Part shown: positions 5,168 to 12,470 of the stretch, piece by piece
How positions within the stretch are numbered: the first letter of the stretch is position 1
Layout: every line of letters begins with the position of its first letter
IMG/VR virus record: IMGVR_UViG_3300049919_000170
Location: 1-40,027 of that record
Length of the DNA: 40,027 nt
Source of the DNA: a virus
Strand: one strand, 5' to 3'
Made by a program: the position numbers and the translations under genes
Notes under the pieces: generated by a model
What the model was told of the DNA's origin: nothing
What the model saw: the letters and a program-made list of their open reading frames with translations, nothing else
Databases searched by the model: none

Positions 5168-6202
5168 ATGCTGACCATCGACAAGCTGCACGCGACACCC
5201 GCGCCGGTCATATCCGTCGCGCCGCCGGCGGCCCAGCCGCCCAAGCTGCTCGACCGCATGCGTGCCGCGATCCGCGTGCGGCACTACAGTCTGGCGACCG
5301 AGCGTACCTACGTTGGCTGGATCAAGCGCTTCATCTACTTTCACCAGAAGCGCCACCCGCAGGACATGGGCGCGCCAGAAGTCGAAGCATTCCTGTCCGC
5401 GCTGGCGACCGAGCTGAACGTCGCCGCCAGCACACAGAACCAGGCCATGCACGCCATCCTATTCCTGTACAAGGAAGTCCTCGGCGTCACCCTGCCATGG
5501 CTCGACGGCATCACCCGCGCCAAGGTCTCGAAGCGCCTGCCGGTGGTGCTCACCGTCGCCGAGGCACAAGCCCTGCTGCGCCGCCTGCCACGCGACACCA
5601 ATGGCCTCATCATTCGCCTGCTCTACGGCACCGGCATGCGCATCCAGGAATGCCTGCGCCTGCGCATCAAGGACGTAGACCTCGCCCGCAACGAGATCAT
5701 CATCCGCGAAGGCAAGGGCAACAAGGACCGCGTCACCATGCTACCCGGCGCCCTGGTCGCCGAACTTACCGAGCACATTGCCGAACGCCGCCGCTGGCAT
5801 GACATCGATCTGGCCAAGGGCATGGCCGACGTCGAACTGCCAAACGCCATCGAGCGCAAGTATCCCAAGGCCGGCGCCGAGTGGGCATGGCAGTACATTT
5901 TCGCCGCGCCCAGCTACAGCACCGATCCACGTACCGGCGTCGTGCGCCGGCATCACTGGTGCGAGCGCAACATCCAGCGCGCCGTGCGCGTGGCGTCCCA
6001 CGCGGCCGGCATCGCCAAGCTGGTGCACCCCCACAGTTTGCGGCATTCATTCGCCACCCACCTGCTCGAAGCCGGCTACGACATCCGCACCGTGCAGGAA
6101 CTGCTCGGCCACAGCGATGTAGCGACGACGATGATTTATACCCACGTCCTCAACAAAGGCGGTCGCGGAGTCGTCAGTCCGCTCGACCGCGTCACCACCT
6201 AA
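5168..6202 (+). CDS. Integron-type (IntI-like) tyrosine recombinase
   Basis: Encodes 344 aa; CAGGAGG lies just upstream of the ATG. A SAM-like N-terminal domain (about 27-115, with [18 protein letters not shown]) precedes the catalytic domain: Arg158 (GTGMRIQE), a Lys in GKGNKDR (183-189), His289 and Arg292 (HSLRHSF), His315 (LLGHSD) and Tyr324 (TTMIYTHV). Residues about 217-265 ([16 protein letters not shown], then [13 protein letters not shown]) match the extra segment that distinguishes integron integrases from XerC/D. No attC-like array or attI was seen nearby. It is embedded in the early operon between the methyltransferase and ParB-like genes, while a conventional integrase sits at attP. 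Its role may be multimer resolution, cassette capture or an alternative integration route; none is demonstrated. Confidence 0.85.
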   Translation: MLTIDKLHATPAPVISVAPPAAQPPKLLDRMRAAIRVRHYSLATERTYVGWIKRFIYFHQKRHPQDMGAPEVEAFLSALATELNVAASTQNQAMHAILFLYKEVLGVTLPWLDGITRAKVSKRLPVVLTVAEAQALLRRLPRDTNGLIIRLLYGTGMRIQECLRLRIKDVDLARNEIIIREGKGNKDRVTMLPGALVAELTEHIAERRRWHDIDLAKGMADVELPNAIERKYPKAGAEWAWQYIFAAPSYSTDPRTGVVRRHHWCERNIQRAVRVASHAAGIAKLVHPHSLRHSFATHLLEAGYDIRTVQELLGHSDVATTMIYTHVLNKGGRGVVSPLDRVTT

Positions 6203-6219
6203 TCCAGGAGCCCATCCCC

Positions 6220-8091
6220 ATGAACGCCCCCGAAGCCATCCCCGCCGCCGCACTGCTGCCGCTCGACAGCATTTATCAATCGCCCACCAACCCGCGTAAA
6301 CATTTCGACGCCGCCAAACTCAGTGAGCTCGCCATCAGCATCAAGGAACACGGCGTGCTGCAGCCGATCCTGGTGCGCGCGTGGCAAGTCGGCATGGCGA
6401 ATCCGACGCAGCGGCCCATGGTCGAGATGATGAGCACCTACGAGATTGTTTGCGGCGAACGGCGCTGGCGGGCCAGCCAGATCGCAGGCAGCACCACCAT
6501 CCTGGCCATCGTCCGCGAGCTGACCGACAAGCAAGTGTTGGAGTTGCAAGTCGTTGAAAATTTGCAGCGTGAAGACGTGCATCCGCTCGAAGAGGCCGAG
6601 GGTTACGAGCGGCTGATGAAGTATCACGACTACACCGCCGACAGCCTGGGCGACAAGATCGGCAAAAGCCGCGCCTACATCTACGCCCGCATCAAGCTGC
6701 TGGCCCTGGTGCCACCGGCGCGGGATCTGTTCTTCGAGGGCAAGCTCACCGCCAGCACCGCGCTCTTGATCGCACGCATCCCCGGCGCCACGTTGCAGAT
6801 CAAGGCGGCCGGCGAGATCACCAAGCCCACCTACACGGGCGACCCGATGTCCTACCGCGCCGCCGCCGACTTCCTGCAGCGCACCTACACGCTCGACCTC
6901 GATGACGCCACCTGGAAGATGGATGATGCCACCCTGGTCAAGAAGGCCGGCAGCTGCGACGCCTGCCCGCACAGGAGCGGCAACGACCTGATCCTCTTCG
7001 CCGAGATCGAGGATCCAAACGTCTGCACTAACCCGCCCTGCTTTGCCGACAAGCGCGAGACCAACTTCCTGCGCCTGAAAGAGATCGCCCAGAAATCCGG
7101 CCGCGAGATCGTCAGCGGCAAGGAAGCCGAAGAGGCCCTGTTCAGCGGACGCTACAGCCTGGAGAAGTTCAACCTGGCCAACCTTGACGACACCTGCCGC
7201 GATGACCCCGATCAGCGCAGCTACCGCGACATCCTCGGCAAGCAGGCCCCGGCCGTCACCTACGTGGAAGACAAGCGCCACGGCATGCTGGTCGAGGCGG
7301 TTGATACCAAGCTGCTTGCCATTGCCTTGAAGAAGGCCGGCATCAAGCCGCCAGCGGGCAAGACCGGGAAGACCGATCGCGCCGACAACGACTACCAGCG
7401 CGAGCGCGAAGAGAGCGAAGCCAAGACCAAAGCCGAGAACCTCTGGCGCGGCGATCTGTTCCAGGCGGTGCGGGTCAAGATCAGCGAACGCTTCGCCGCC
7501 ACCAAGCTGCGCGCCGACGACCTTGCACCGCTGGCCGTGGCGCTGTACCTCAAGGAACGCGAATCTGGCAATGCCACGGACCTCATGACGCTGTGGGGCT
7601 TCGAGGCCCCAGAAGAAGACGATTTCGACACCAACACCGACCTCTTTGTCGACACGCTCAAGCACCGCATTGCTTCGGAACTTTGGCTGTTCATCAACGA
7701 CTTGTCATTGATCGATGACGCCACAACCACCTGGTATGACGTCAAGGAAAATCGCCAGCCCGAGCTGCTGCTCGCCGCCGCCAAACGATTCGACATCGAT
7801 GCCCAAGCCCTGCGCGCACCGCCGCCCGAGCCTGCCAAAGTGCAGTCCAAGACTGCAAAATCCAAGGCCGCAAAACCGGCTTCCACCCCTTCCGATGCTG
7901 CGCATGCGGGAGAAATAAGCGCGACGGCTGCGCCGGCCGATAGCGCAAAGCCGGTGCTGAAAGCGGACGCGAAAAAAACCAAGGCCAAGGCGAATCCAGC
8001 GCCGTCTTCGACGGCGAACGAGGCGGCTGCGCCGCCTAAAAGCACTCCGATGCCCGCCTGGCCCTTTCCGACAGGAGCCTCGGCCAAGTGA
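6220..8091 (+). CDS. Large ParB/Spo0J-like protein, 623 aa
   Basis: Starts at the ATG at 6220 after CCAGGAG; the open frame further upstream is antisense-like noise across the recombinase gene. The N-terminal ParB domain is clear: LDSIYQSPTNPRKHF, GERRWRAS, ENLQREDVHPLEEAEGY, then a helix-turn-helix (DKIGKSRAYIYARIKLL). A cysteine cluster follows at about 247-270 (CDACPHRSGN, CTNPPCF), possibly metal-binding. The C-terminus is a Lys/Ala/Pro-rich low-complexity tail. At 623 aa it is roughly twice the size of chromosomal ParB. No ParA is present, so classical partition is unlikely; phage ParB-like proteins may bind or cut DNA or act in replication. Confidence 0.8.
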   Translation: MNAPEAIPAAALLPLDSIYQSPTNPRKHFDAAKLSELAISIKEHGVLQPILVRAWQVGMANPTQRPMVEMMSTYEIVCGERRWRASQIAGSTTILAIVRELTDKQVLELQVVENLQREDVHPLEEAEGYERLMKYHDYTADSLGDKIGKSRAYIYARIKLLALVPPARDLFFEGKLTASTALLIARIPGATLQIKAAGEITKPTYTGDPMSYRAAADFLQRTYTLDLDDATWKMDDATLVKKAGSCDACPHRSGNDLILFAEIEDPNVCTNPPCFADKRETNFLRLKEIAQKSGREIVSGKEAEEALFSGRYSLEKFNLANLDDTCRDDPDQRSYRDILGKQAPAVTYVEDKRHGMLVEAVDTKLLAIALKKAGIKPPAGKTGKTDRADNDYQREREESEAKTKAENLWRGDLFQAVRVKISERFAATKLRADDLAPLAVALYLKERESGNATDLMTLWGFEAPEEDDFDTNTDLFVDTLKHRIASELWLFINDLSLIDDATTTWYDVKENRQPELLLAAAKRFDIDAQALRAPPPEPAKVQSKTAKSKAAKPASTPSDAAHAGEISATAAPADSAKPVLKADAKKTKAKANPAPSSTANEAAAPPKSTPMPAWPFPTGASAK

Positions 8092-8309
8092 TTGCCCAGT
8101 CTGCCATCCTGATCCTGTCCGCCATTGGCATCTGGCTATTGTCCTGCCGTGAAGCGGGCCGCTGGGGCTGGATCGTCGGGCTCGGCGCGCAGCCCTTCTG
8201 GCTGTGGGAGACCTTCCACGCCGCCCAGTGGGGCATGTTCGCCAATGCCGTGGTGTTCACCGCCATCTATGCGCGCGGCCTGGTCAATCACTGGAGCCCC
8301 ACCCCATGA
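8088..8309 (+). CDS. Small two-helix membrane protein, 73 aa
   Basis: A GTG start at 8088 overlaps the ParB-like stop. Two hydrophobic segments are seen (about 3-19, IAQSAILILSAIGIWLL, and about 48-62), separated by a tryptophan-rich loop. It is probably an inner-membrane protein; function is unknown. The HNH gene begins in its stop codon (ATGA). Confidence 0.6.
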   Translation: MIAQSAILILSAIGIWLLSCREAGRWGWIVGLGAQPFWLWETFHAAQWGMFANAVVFTAIYARGLVNHWSPTP

Positions 8310-8959
8310 ACCGCACGCGCTGGACGCCCGAGCAGATCGCCCTGCTGCGTGCCCGCTACCCGGATACCCGCACCGAGGATCTCGCCCGCGACATCGGCCG
8401 CAGCACGGAAAGCTGCTACGCCAAGGCGCAACAGATGGGCATCAAGAAATCCGCCGACTACCTCGCGGGCCCCGATGCCTGCCGCCTGCGCCGCGACACC
8501 AACCCCGGCATCCAGACCCGATTCCACAAGGGCCAGCAGCCCTGGAACAAGGGCACCCATTTTATCGCCGGCGGCAGATCGGCCGAGACCCGCTTTCGCA
8601 CCGGCAGCACCCCGGCCAACCGCCTGCCCGTCGGCCACATCCGCCTGAACTCCGAAGGCTATCTCGACATCAAGGTGGCGGAAGGCCCGCGCCAGTGGGT
8701 GCCGCTGCACCGCTGGACCTGGCTGCAGGTGCACGGCAGCCTGCCCGGCCCCGACCTGGTGGTGATCTTCAAGGACGAAGACCGCATGAACTGCGACATC
8801 AACAACCTTGCCCTCATCACCCGCCGCGACAACATGGCCAGGAACACCGTGCATCAACTGCCGAAGGAAGTCGCCGAGCTGGTGCAGCTGCGCGGCGCCC
8901 TGCTGCGCAAGATCCGCAACGCCGAAAAACATCAATCACAGGAGAGCCCCGCATCATGA
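8306..8959 (+). CDS. HNH endonuclease, phage type
   Basis: Encodes 217 aa from 8306. The N-terminal segment RWTPEQIALLRARYPDTRTE is a Myb/SANT-like DNA-binding helix set. The linker motif FHKGQQPWNKG is typical of phage HNH proteins, and the nuclease core has HRWTWLQVHGSLP and an Asn-rich DRMNCDINNLALITRRDN. Free-standing HNH enzymes of this type act as homing endonucleases or accessory nucleases. This one is coupled into the operon by ATGA overlaps rather than inserted between genes, which argues for a housekeeping phage role. Substrate unknown. Confidence 0.8.
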   Translation: MNRTRWTPEQIALLRARYPDTRTEDLARDIGRSTESCYAKAQQMGIKKSADYLAGPDACRLRRDTNPGIQTRFHKGQQPWNKGTHFIAGGRSAETRFRTGSTPANRLPVGHIRLNSEGYLDIKVAEGPRQWVPLHRWTWLQVHGSLPGPDLVVIFKDEDRMNCDINNLALITRRDNMARNTVHQLPKEVAELVQLRGALLRKIRNAEKHQSQESPAS

Positions 8960-9258
8960 GCATCGCCAACCACGGTAACATCACCGAGCTACGCGCCGAA
9001 CTGTTCAAGGCCCTGAAAGGCTTGACCGACAAGACCATGGACATCGACCAGGCCAAGGCCGTCGCCGATGTCGCGCAGACCATCATCAACAGCGCCAAGG
9101 TGGAGGTGGAGTTCTTGAAGGTCACCGGCGGCCAGGGCAGCGGCTTCATTCCTTCGGCACCGGCCGCACCCGCACTGCCAGTGCCCAAGGACGGCGGCAG
9201 CACGCTGATCGAACAACGGCCCGGCGTGCGGGTCACCCAACACCGCCTGCAGGGTTGA
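8956..9258 (+). CDS. Conserved-looking phage early protein, 100 aa
   Basis: Starts at 8956, overlapping the HNH stop, with GGAG upstream. The helical N-terminal part (ITELRAELFKALKGLTDKT, then AVADVAQTIINSAKVEVEFL) recalls small proteins common in early operons of proteobacterial siphophages. A proline-rich linker and a short basic tail follow. Function is unknown. Confidence 0.65.
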   Translation: MSIANHGNITELRAELFKALKGLTDKTMDIDQAKAVADVAQTIINSAKVEVEFLKVTGGQGSGFIPSAPAAPALPVPKDGGSTLIEQRPGVRVTQHRLQG

Positions 9259-9260
9259 TC

Positions 9261-9449
9261 ATGTCGGACGAAATTGACATCGCCAACGAGCGTGCCGCCG
9301 CCGACACCGAGCGCGCGATCGCGGCGGCCAGGGCGGGTGCCGCGCTGCCCGCCGGAGAGCCCGGCGACTGCGACTGCTGTGGTGAGTGGTCCGGCCGCCT
9401 CGTCGGCGGTGCCTGCGCGCCGCGTCGGGACAAGTGGAAGCTGCCATGA
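9261..9449 (+). CDS. TraR/DksA-like zinc finger protein, 62 aa
   Basis: The start is the ATG at 9261; a TTG six nt earlier is less likely. The helical N-terminus EIDIANERAAADTERAIAAA, followed by a cysteine cluster (GDCDCCGEW and a later GGAC), is the layout of short phage and plasmid TraR/DksA proteins, which bind RNA polymerase through its secondary channel. The spacing of the last cysteine is unusual for a canonical C4 finger, so zinc binding may be altered. A role in tuning host transcription is inferred from the family. Confidence 0.65.
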   Translation: MSDEIDIANERAAADTERAIAAARAGAALPAGEPGDCDCCGEWSGRLVGGACAPRRDKWKLP

Positions 9450-9805
9450 GCCATCAAGACCTGGTAGCCGACCTTCGCAGCCGGATCAATCCGACCTACG
9501 CCGCGCAACTTGGCACCGAAAGCTATGAGCGCCGGCTATGTGCCGAAGCGATCGAGGATCTGATTGCGCAGATAGCCGTTGAAAAGGAACGCGCCGACTA
9601 CGCCTGGCGCAATACCCGCGCGATCGAGAAAGCGCGGAAGGAGGAAATGAGCAAGCGCGACGAGCTGCTGGCGGCGCTGAAAGAGGTAGTCCGGGTATTC
9701 GAGGAAGGGTCCCCCGGCATCTGCGACACGGTTTGGATTTCTGCCGGCGGGCCGGAAACGCTTTATGACCACTGTCGCGCCGCCATCGCCAAGGTGAAGC
9801 CATGA
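9446..9805 (+). CDS. Hypothetical early protein, 119 aa
   Basis: Starts at 9446 (MSHQDLVADLRSRINPTYAA), coupled to the preceding stop. It is highly charged with a long predicted helix (about 35-85, EKERADYAWRNTRAIEKARK), likely a coiled coil. The C-terminus is compact with two cysteines. No family is recognised. Confidence 0.65.
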   Translation: MSHQDLVADLRSRINPTYAAQLGTESYERRLCAEAIEDLIAQIAVEKERADYAWRNTRAIEKARKEEMSKRDELLAALKEVVRVFEEGSPGICDTVWISAGGPETLYDHCRAAIAKVKP

Positions 9806-9999
9806 CCCGACTCGTCTCCCTCGGCGCCAAGATCGAGCAGCTTGACGGCCTGCGCGACACCAAGGATCTGAGCGAGTGGGAGCAAGGCTTCGTTACCAGC
9901 ATCCTCGAACGCTACCTGGTCGCCGGCCGGGACACGCGCATGCTCAGCAGCAAACAGGTCGAGGTCATCGATCGGATCTGGAGCAAGCATTTCTCCTGA
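9802..9999 (+). CDS. Hypothetical early protein, 65 aa
   Basis: Starts at 9802 (MTRLVSLGAKIEQLDGLRDT), coupled by ATGA. It is a small soluble helical protein with no recognised domain. It directly precedes a DUF4224-like gene and the integrase, so it belongs to the distal early operon. Confidence 0.6.
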   Translation: MTRLVSLGAKIEQLDGLRDTKDLSEWEQGFVTSILERYLVAGRDTRMLSSKQVEVIDRIWSKHFS

Positions 10000-10001
10000 T
10001 C

Positions 10002-10205
10002 ATGTTCCTCACCCCCGAAGAACTCAAGCAACTAACCGGCTGCGCCTGGCGCGACCGGCAGATTGCTCAACTGAAGCGGATGGGTATAGCATTCTGGATC
10101 AACGCCGCCGGCCGCCCCGTCGTCGCGCGCGCAGTCATCGAGGGCGGCAAGGCGGCCCCGCAATCCAGGACATGGGAGCCAGCATGGGCAGGAGGCCAAC
10201 GGTGA
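10002..10205 (+). CDS. DUF4224-like small phage protein
   Basis: Encodes 67 aa from 10002. MFLTPEELKQLTGCAWRDRQ followed by LKRMGIAFWINAAGRPVVAR matches the pattern of small phage proteins found immediately before integrase genes (DUF4224 type). It resembles a winged-helix or excisionase-like fold. Position next to int suggests a recombination directionality role, which is an inference. Its end overlaps the integrase start. Confidence 0.7.
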   Translation: MFLTPEELKQLTGCAWRDRQIAQLKRMGIAFWINAAGRPVVARAVIEGGKAAPQSRTWEPAWAGGQR

Positions 10206-11239
10206 ACGGACATCTGCCGCCGCACATGCGCGCCCGGCAGCGGCGCAACATCACCTACTACTATTTCGACGCCGGCGGCAAGCCGCGCAAGGAAATCCCG
10301 CTCGGCAGCGACTACACCCTGGCCGTGCAGACCTGGGCCAAGCTCAACATCAGCAGCGCACCGACCCTGCCCACGGTCGGCTACGCCATCGCGCGCTACC
10401 TGTCCAGCACCGACTACATCCGCCTGTCCGCCGGCACGCAAGCCGACTACGGCTTCGCCCTCGACAAACTGCGTGAGGCCTTCGGCAGTGGTCCGCTTGA
10501 CCAGGTACGGCCGACCCATGTCGCGCAATACCTGGAGCGCCGCAGCGCCGAATCGCGCCACAGGGCGCTAAGGGAGGTTGCTGTATTGGGGATGGTCTAT
10601 CGCTATGCGCGCGCCCACGATCTGACCACGGCCGACCCGGTAGCCCCCGTCAAGCGCGGGAAATTGCCAGGCCGCAAAGCCATCTACATCGAGGATGACG
10701 TGCTGCAGGCCGTCTATGCCGTCGCCTGTCAGCCCCTGAAGGACGCACTCGATCTAGCCTACGCGATCGGCCAGCGCCCAGGCGACGTGCTGGCGCTGCA
10801 GGAAGGCGCGATCAAGGACGGCACGCTGAGCCTGCGCCAGACCAAGACCGGCACGCCGATCCGCATCGCCATTGCCGGCGCACTGGAGCAGGTACTGGCG
10901 CGCATCCTGGAGCGCAAACGCACCTACGCCGTGCGATCGCTGGCATTGCTGGTCGACGAACGCGGACAGCGCATGACGAAGGCGAAGCTGCGGGGAAGGT
11001 TTGAAAAGGCGCGCGAGCAGGTGCCAGAAGCTGCGCATTTTCAGTTCAGGGATTTGCGCGCCAAGGCCGCAACGGACCTGCGCGAAGAGGCCAGCATCGA
11101 AGCCAGCCAGGCACTGCTGGGCCATGCCAGCGTGGTGATGACGGAGCAATACACGCGCAACCGCCAGGGCAAGACCGTGACCCGGATTCCCGCCCGGATT
11201 CGTTCCGCAAAACCGAAAATCGGCGGCCTAAGTAGTTGA
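10184..11239 (+). CDS. int: Phage integrase (tyrosine recombinase)
   Basis: Encodes 351 aa from the ATG at 10184; an alternative start at 10172 adds four residues. The N-terminal region (YYYFDAGGKPRKEIPLGSDY) is the arm-binding type usual in proteobacterial prophages. Catalytic residues visible: Arg in AYAIGQRPGDVL, Lys in RQTKTGTPI, Arg in FRDLRAKAATDL (the usual HxxR histidine is not seen), His in LLGHASVVM and the nucleophile in TEQYTRN. An attP-like core matching a tRNA-Leu 3' end lies about 100 nt downstream, the normal arrangement. It should catalyse integration into, and excision from, a host tRNA-Leu gene. Confidence 0.9.
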   Translation: MGRRPTVNGHLPPHMRARQRRNITYYYFDAGGKPRKEIPLGSDYTLAVQTWAKLNISSAPTLPTVGYAIARYLSSTDYIRLSAGTQADYGFALDKLREAFGSGPLDQVRPTHVAQYLERRSAESRHRALREVAVLGMVYRYARAHDLTTADPVAPVKRGKLPGRKAIYIEDDVLQAVYAVACQPLKDALDLAYAIGQRPGDVLALQEGAIKDGTLSLRQTKTGTPIRIAIAGALEQVLARILERKRTYAVRSLALLVDERGQRMTKAKLRGRFEKAREQVPEAAHFQFRDLRAKAATDLREEASIEASQALLGHASVVMTEQYTRNRQGKTVTRIPARIRSAKPKIGGLSS

Positions 11240-11281
11240 TTCGATTAGGGCCGTATTTTTGTTTTTGCGGAATTAAAAGCA

Positions 11282-11311
11282 GCGTAACCTATTGATTTAA
11301 CACGGTTACGC
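11282..11311. repeat. Inverted repeat upstream of att core
   Basis: GCGTAACC (11282-11289) and GGTTACGC (11304-11311) are perfect inverted copies with a 14-nt AT-rich loop. It could be an integrase or excisionase binding site, or the integrase terminator (no T tract follows). Confidence 0.45.
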
Positions 11312-11337
11312 AATGGGTTCAGGTACTAGCGCTGCGA

Positions 11338-11370
11338 GGCGTGGGGGTTCGAGTCCCTTCCTGGGCACCA
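11338..11370 (+). other. attP core: 3' end of a tRNA-Leu gene
   Basis: The sequence reads as a T-arm and acceptor 3' strand: GGGGG-TTCGAGT-CCCTT, then CCTGGGC-A-CCA ending at 11370. The 5' part of a tRNA is absent, so this is not a complete gene. A CCTGGGC-ACCA acceptor end suits tRNA-Leu, whose 5' end is often GCCCAGG. Phage genes on both sides mean this is attP (free phage), not an integrated junction. The exact core limits are unknown. Confidence 0.75.
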
Positions 11371-11384
11371 AGCTTTACGAAAGA

Positions 11385-11450
11385 GTGGTTACTAACCACC
11401 GCTCCGCAAAACGCGGAGTGCTCCGCAAAACGTGGCGCTACTTTACCACG
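11385..11450. terminator. Cluster of three hairpins between convergent operons
   Basis: GTGGTTA-C-TAACCAC (11385-11399), CTCCGC/GCGGAG (11402-11418) and CGTGG/CCACG (11431-11450) lie in a row. The 13-mer GCTCCGCAAAACG occurs twice, 19 bp apart. No U tracts are seen, so factor-independent termination is uncertain; arm-type integrase sites are an alternative reading. Confidence 0.4.
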
Positions 11451-11553
11451 CGCAATCTAAGCCAACGGAATCGCCGACGCCTGATCTGGCTCGGCCACGG
11501 CGCATCGAGGCGCAGTCTCAGCGTCTGCACGTAGGTGCGCAGGATGCCGGATC

Positions 11554-11991
11554 TCATTTCAGTGCGTCGACAAATCCGTAGCAGGCGTCGAGGCCGGCGC
11601 GCTGTTCGTCGGCGCGGGCAGCTTCGCTTGCAAGAAATCGCGCATCCGCTCCTGAAAGCTCGGCCCCGCTGGCACCCTGGCAGTCAGTTCGGGGATGACC
11701 GGGCATGTCTCCGGGGCGCTCGGGGCGCTGGCGCAGGCGCTCAAGATCAGCATCGAGACTGCTGCGCACGCCAGCCAGTTTCGCCTGGTAGTTTTTTGCG
11801 GTTTCATTGACGACCCCCTGCCACATGGTTTCCTTCGCACGAGCGGCTTCCGTGGCCTGCAGTCGCTCGGCGGTGACCTTGGCGGTCCAGCGTGTGTCGG
11901 CGGCGTTGCTGCCGTTGGCGTGCCAGTAGAAACCGTTGGCGACGAAGGCCAGCACCACGGCCAGGATCAGCATCGGGCTGGGCGGTATCAC
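11554..11991 (-). CDS. Rz-like inner-membrane spanin subunit
   Basis: Encodes 145 aa. One N-terminal membrane helix (MLILAVVLAFVANGFYW) is followed by a long charged helical region (TAERLQATEAARAKETMWQG, then LDADLERLRQRPE), the standard i-spanin layout. The start overlaps the endolysin stop (ATGA). A second lipoprotein gene is nested in another frame (11559-11807), exactly as in Rz/Rz1 pairs. It should join the outer-membrane partner to fuse the membranes at the end of lysis. Confidence 0.85.
   Translation of the reverse strand: MIPPSPMLILAVVLAFVANGFYWHANGSNAADTRWTAKVTAERLQATEAARAKETMWQGVVNETAKNYQAKLAGVRSSLDADLERLRQRPERPGDMPGHPRTDCQGASGAELSGADARFLASEAARADEQRAGLDACYGFVDALK
11559..11807 (-). 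CDS. Rz1-like outer-membrane lipoprotein spanin, nested in Rz
   Basis: Encodes 82 aa from 11807 (MKPQKTTRRNWLACAAVSML) in a different frame, entirely within the Rz-like gene. A basic N-terminus and hydrophobic segment end in a lipobox (LSAC, Cys25). The mature part is proline-rich (ASAPSAPETCPVIPELTARV), as usual for Rz1. Codons upstream of 11807 in the same frame are not needed. This full-nesting layout is known from lambdoid and other phages. Confidence 0.85.
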   Translation of the reverse strand: MKPQKTTRRNWLACAAVSMLILSACASAPSAPETCPVIPELTARVPAGPSFQERMRDFLQAKLPAPTNSAPASTPATDLSTH

Positions 11992-12470
11992 GCCTCGCTC
12001 CCGCTGATCTCGGCGCTACCAATCAGCAGCGGCTCGCTCGGGATCGACATATCGACCGGCCAGCGGTAGCCGGTGACGCGCTCGATCGGGAAAGCGCGGA
12101 CGCTGACCTGGTCGCCCTGATTGCCGCCCAGCACCAGCAGGTTCCACGCCTCGTCGTAGCCGACCACGAAGCCGACATGTCCGCCTCCCTCGCGGCTGAA
12201 CACCACGATGCAGCCATGCACCGGCGCAGCGAGGCGCACGCCCCAGGTGAGATAACTGGCGGCGCTCTCGAAGCGGCTGGAGCGGATGCCGGCGCGTTCC
12301 AGGCAGGCCCCGACGAAAGCGGCGCACCATGGAACCTCGTCCGACTGGATGCCGCTGCGCTTGATCGCGCGCCACATGGCGAGGATCTCGGGCGAGTGTT
12401 CGGCGCCGTGGATCTCATGCAGGCCGAGCAGCGGGCGGGCGATCGCCAGCCATTGCGGATCGGTGCTCAT
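11988..12470 (-). CDS. Endolysin (CHAP-like cysteine amidase/endopeptidase)
   Basis: Encodes 160 aa. The N-terminal pattern PQWLAIARPLLGLHEIHG and the catalytic region VPWCAAFVGACLERAG (nucleophile Cys), with His in GGGHVGFVVGYD and an Asn-containing LVLGGNQGD, match the TIGR02594/CHAP-like family of phage lysins. It has no signal peptide, so release depends on a holin; two small membrane proteins lie immediately upstream. Start and stop overlap the neighbours by ATGA. Confidence 0.85.
   Translation of the reverse strand: MSTDPQWLAIARPLLGLHEIHGAEHSPEILAMWRAIKRSGIQSDEVPWCAAFVGACLERAGIRSSRFESAASYLTWGVRLAAPVHGCIVVFSREGGGHVGFVVGYDEAWNLLVLGGNQGDQVSVRAFPIERVTGYRWPVDMSIPSEPLLIGSAEISGSEA

Larger units (their letters stand above)
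11240..11553. other. Intergenic attP region between integrase and lysis genes
   Basis: No gene is supported. The region contains an 8-bp inverted repeat (11282-11311), the tRNA-Leu-like att core (about 11338-11370), three small hairpins (11385-11450) and a 13-bp direct repeat (11401-11413 and 11420-11432). The early and late operons converge here. Confidence 0.7.

Noticed and set aside
5000-6300. An integron (attI/attC cassette array) around the IntI-like gene
   Set aside because: No attC-like imperfect palindromes with the usual core sites and no cassette-like gene spacing could be seen; neighbours are coupled phage genes.
6199-7665. 488-codon leftward frame opposite the ParB-like gene
   Set aside because: Antisense shadow; the rightward ParB motifs decide the coding strand.
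11338-11370. A complete tRNA gene
   Set aside because: Only the T-arm and acceptor 3' strand are present; no D-arm or anticodon arm upstream. It is an att core.
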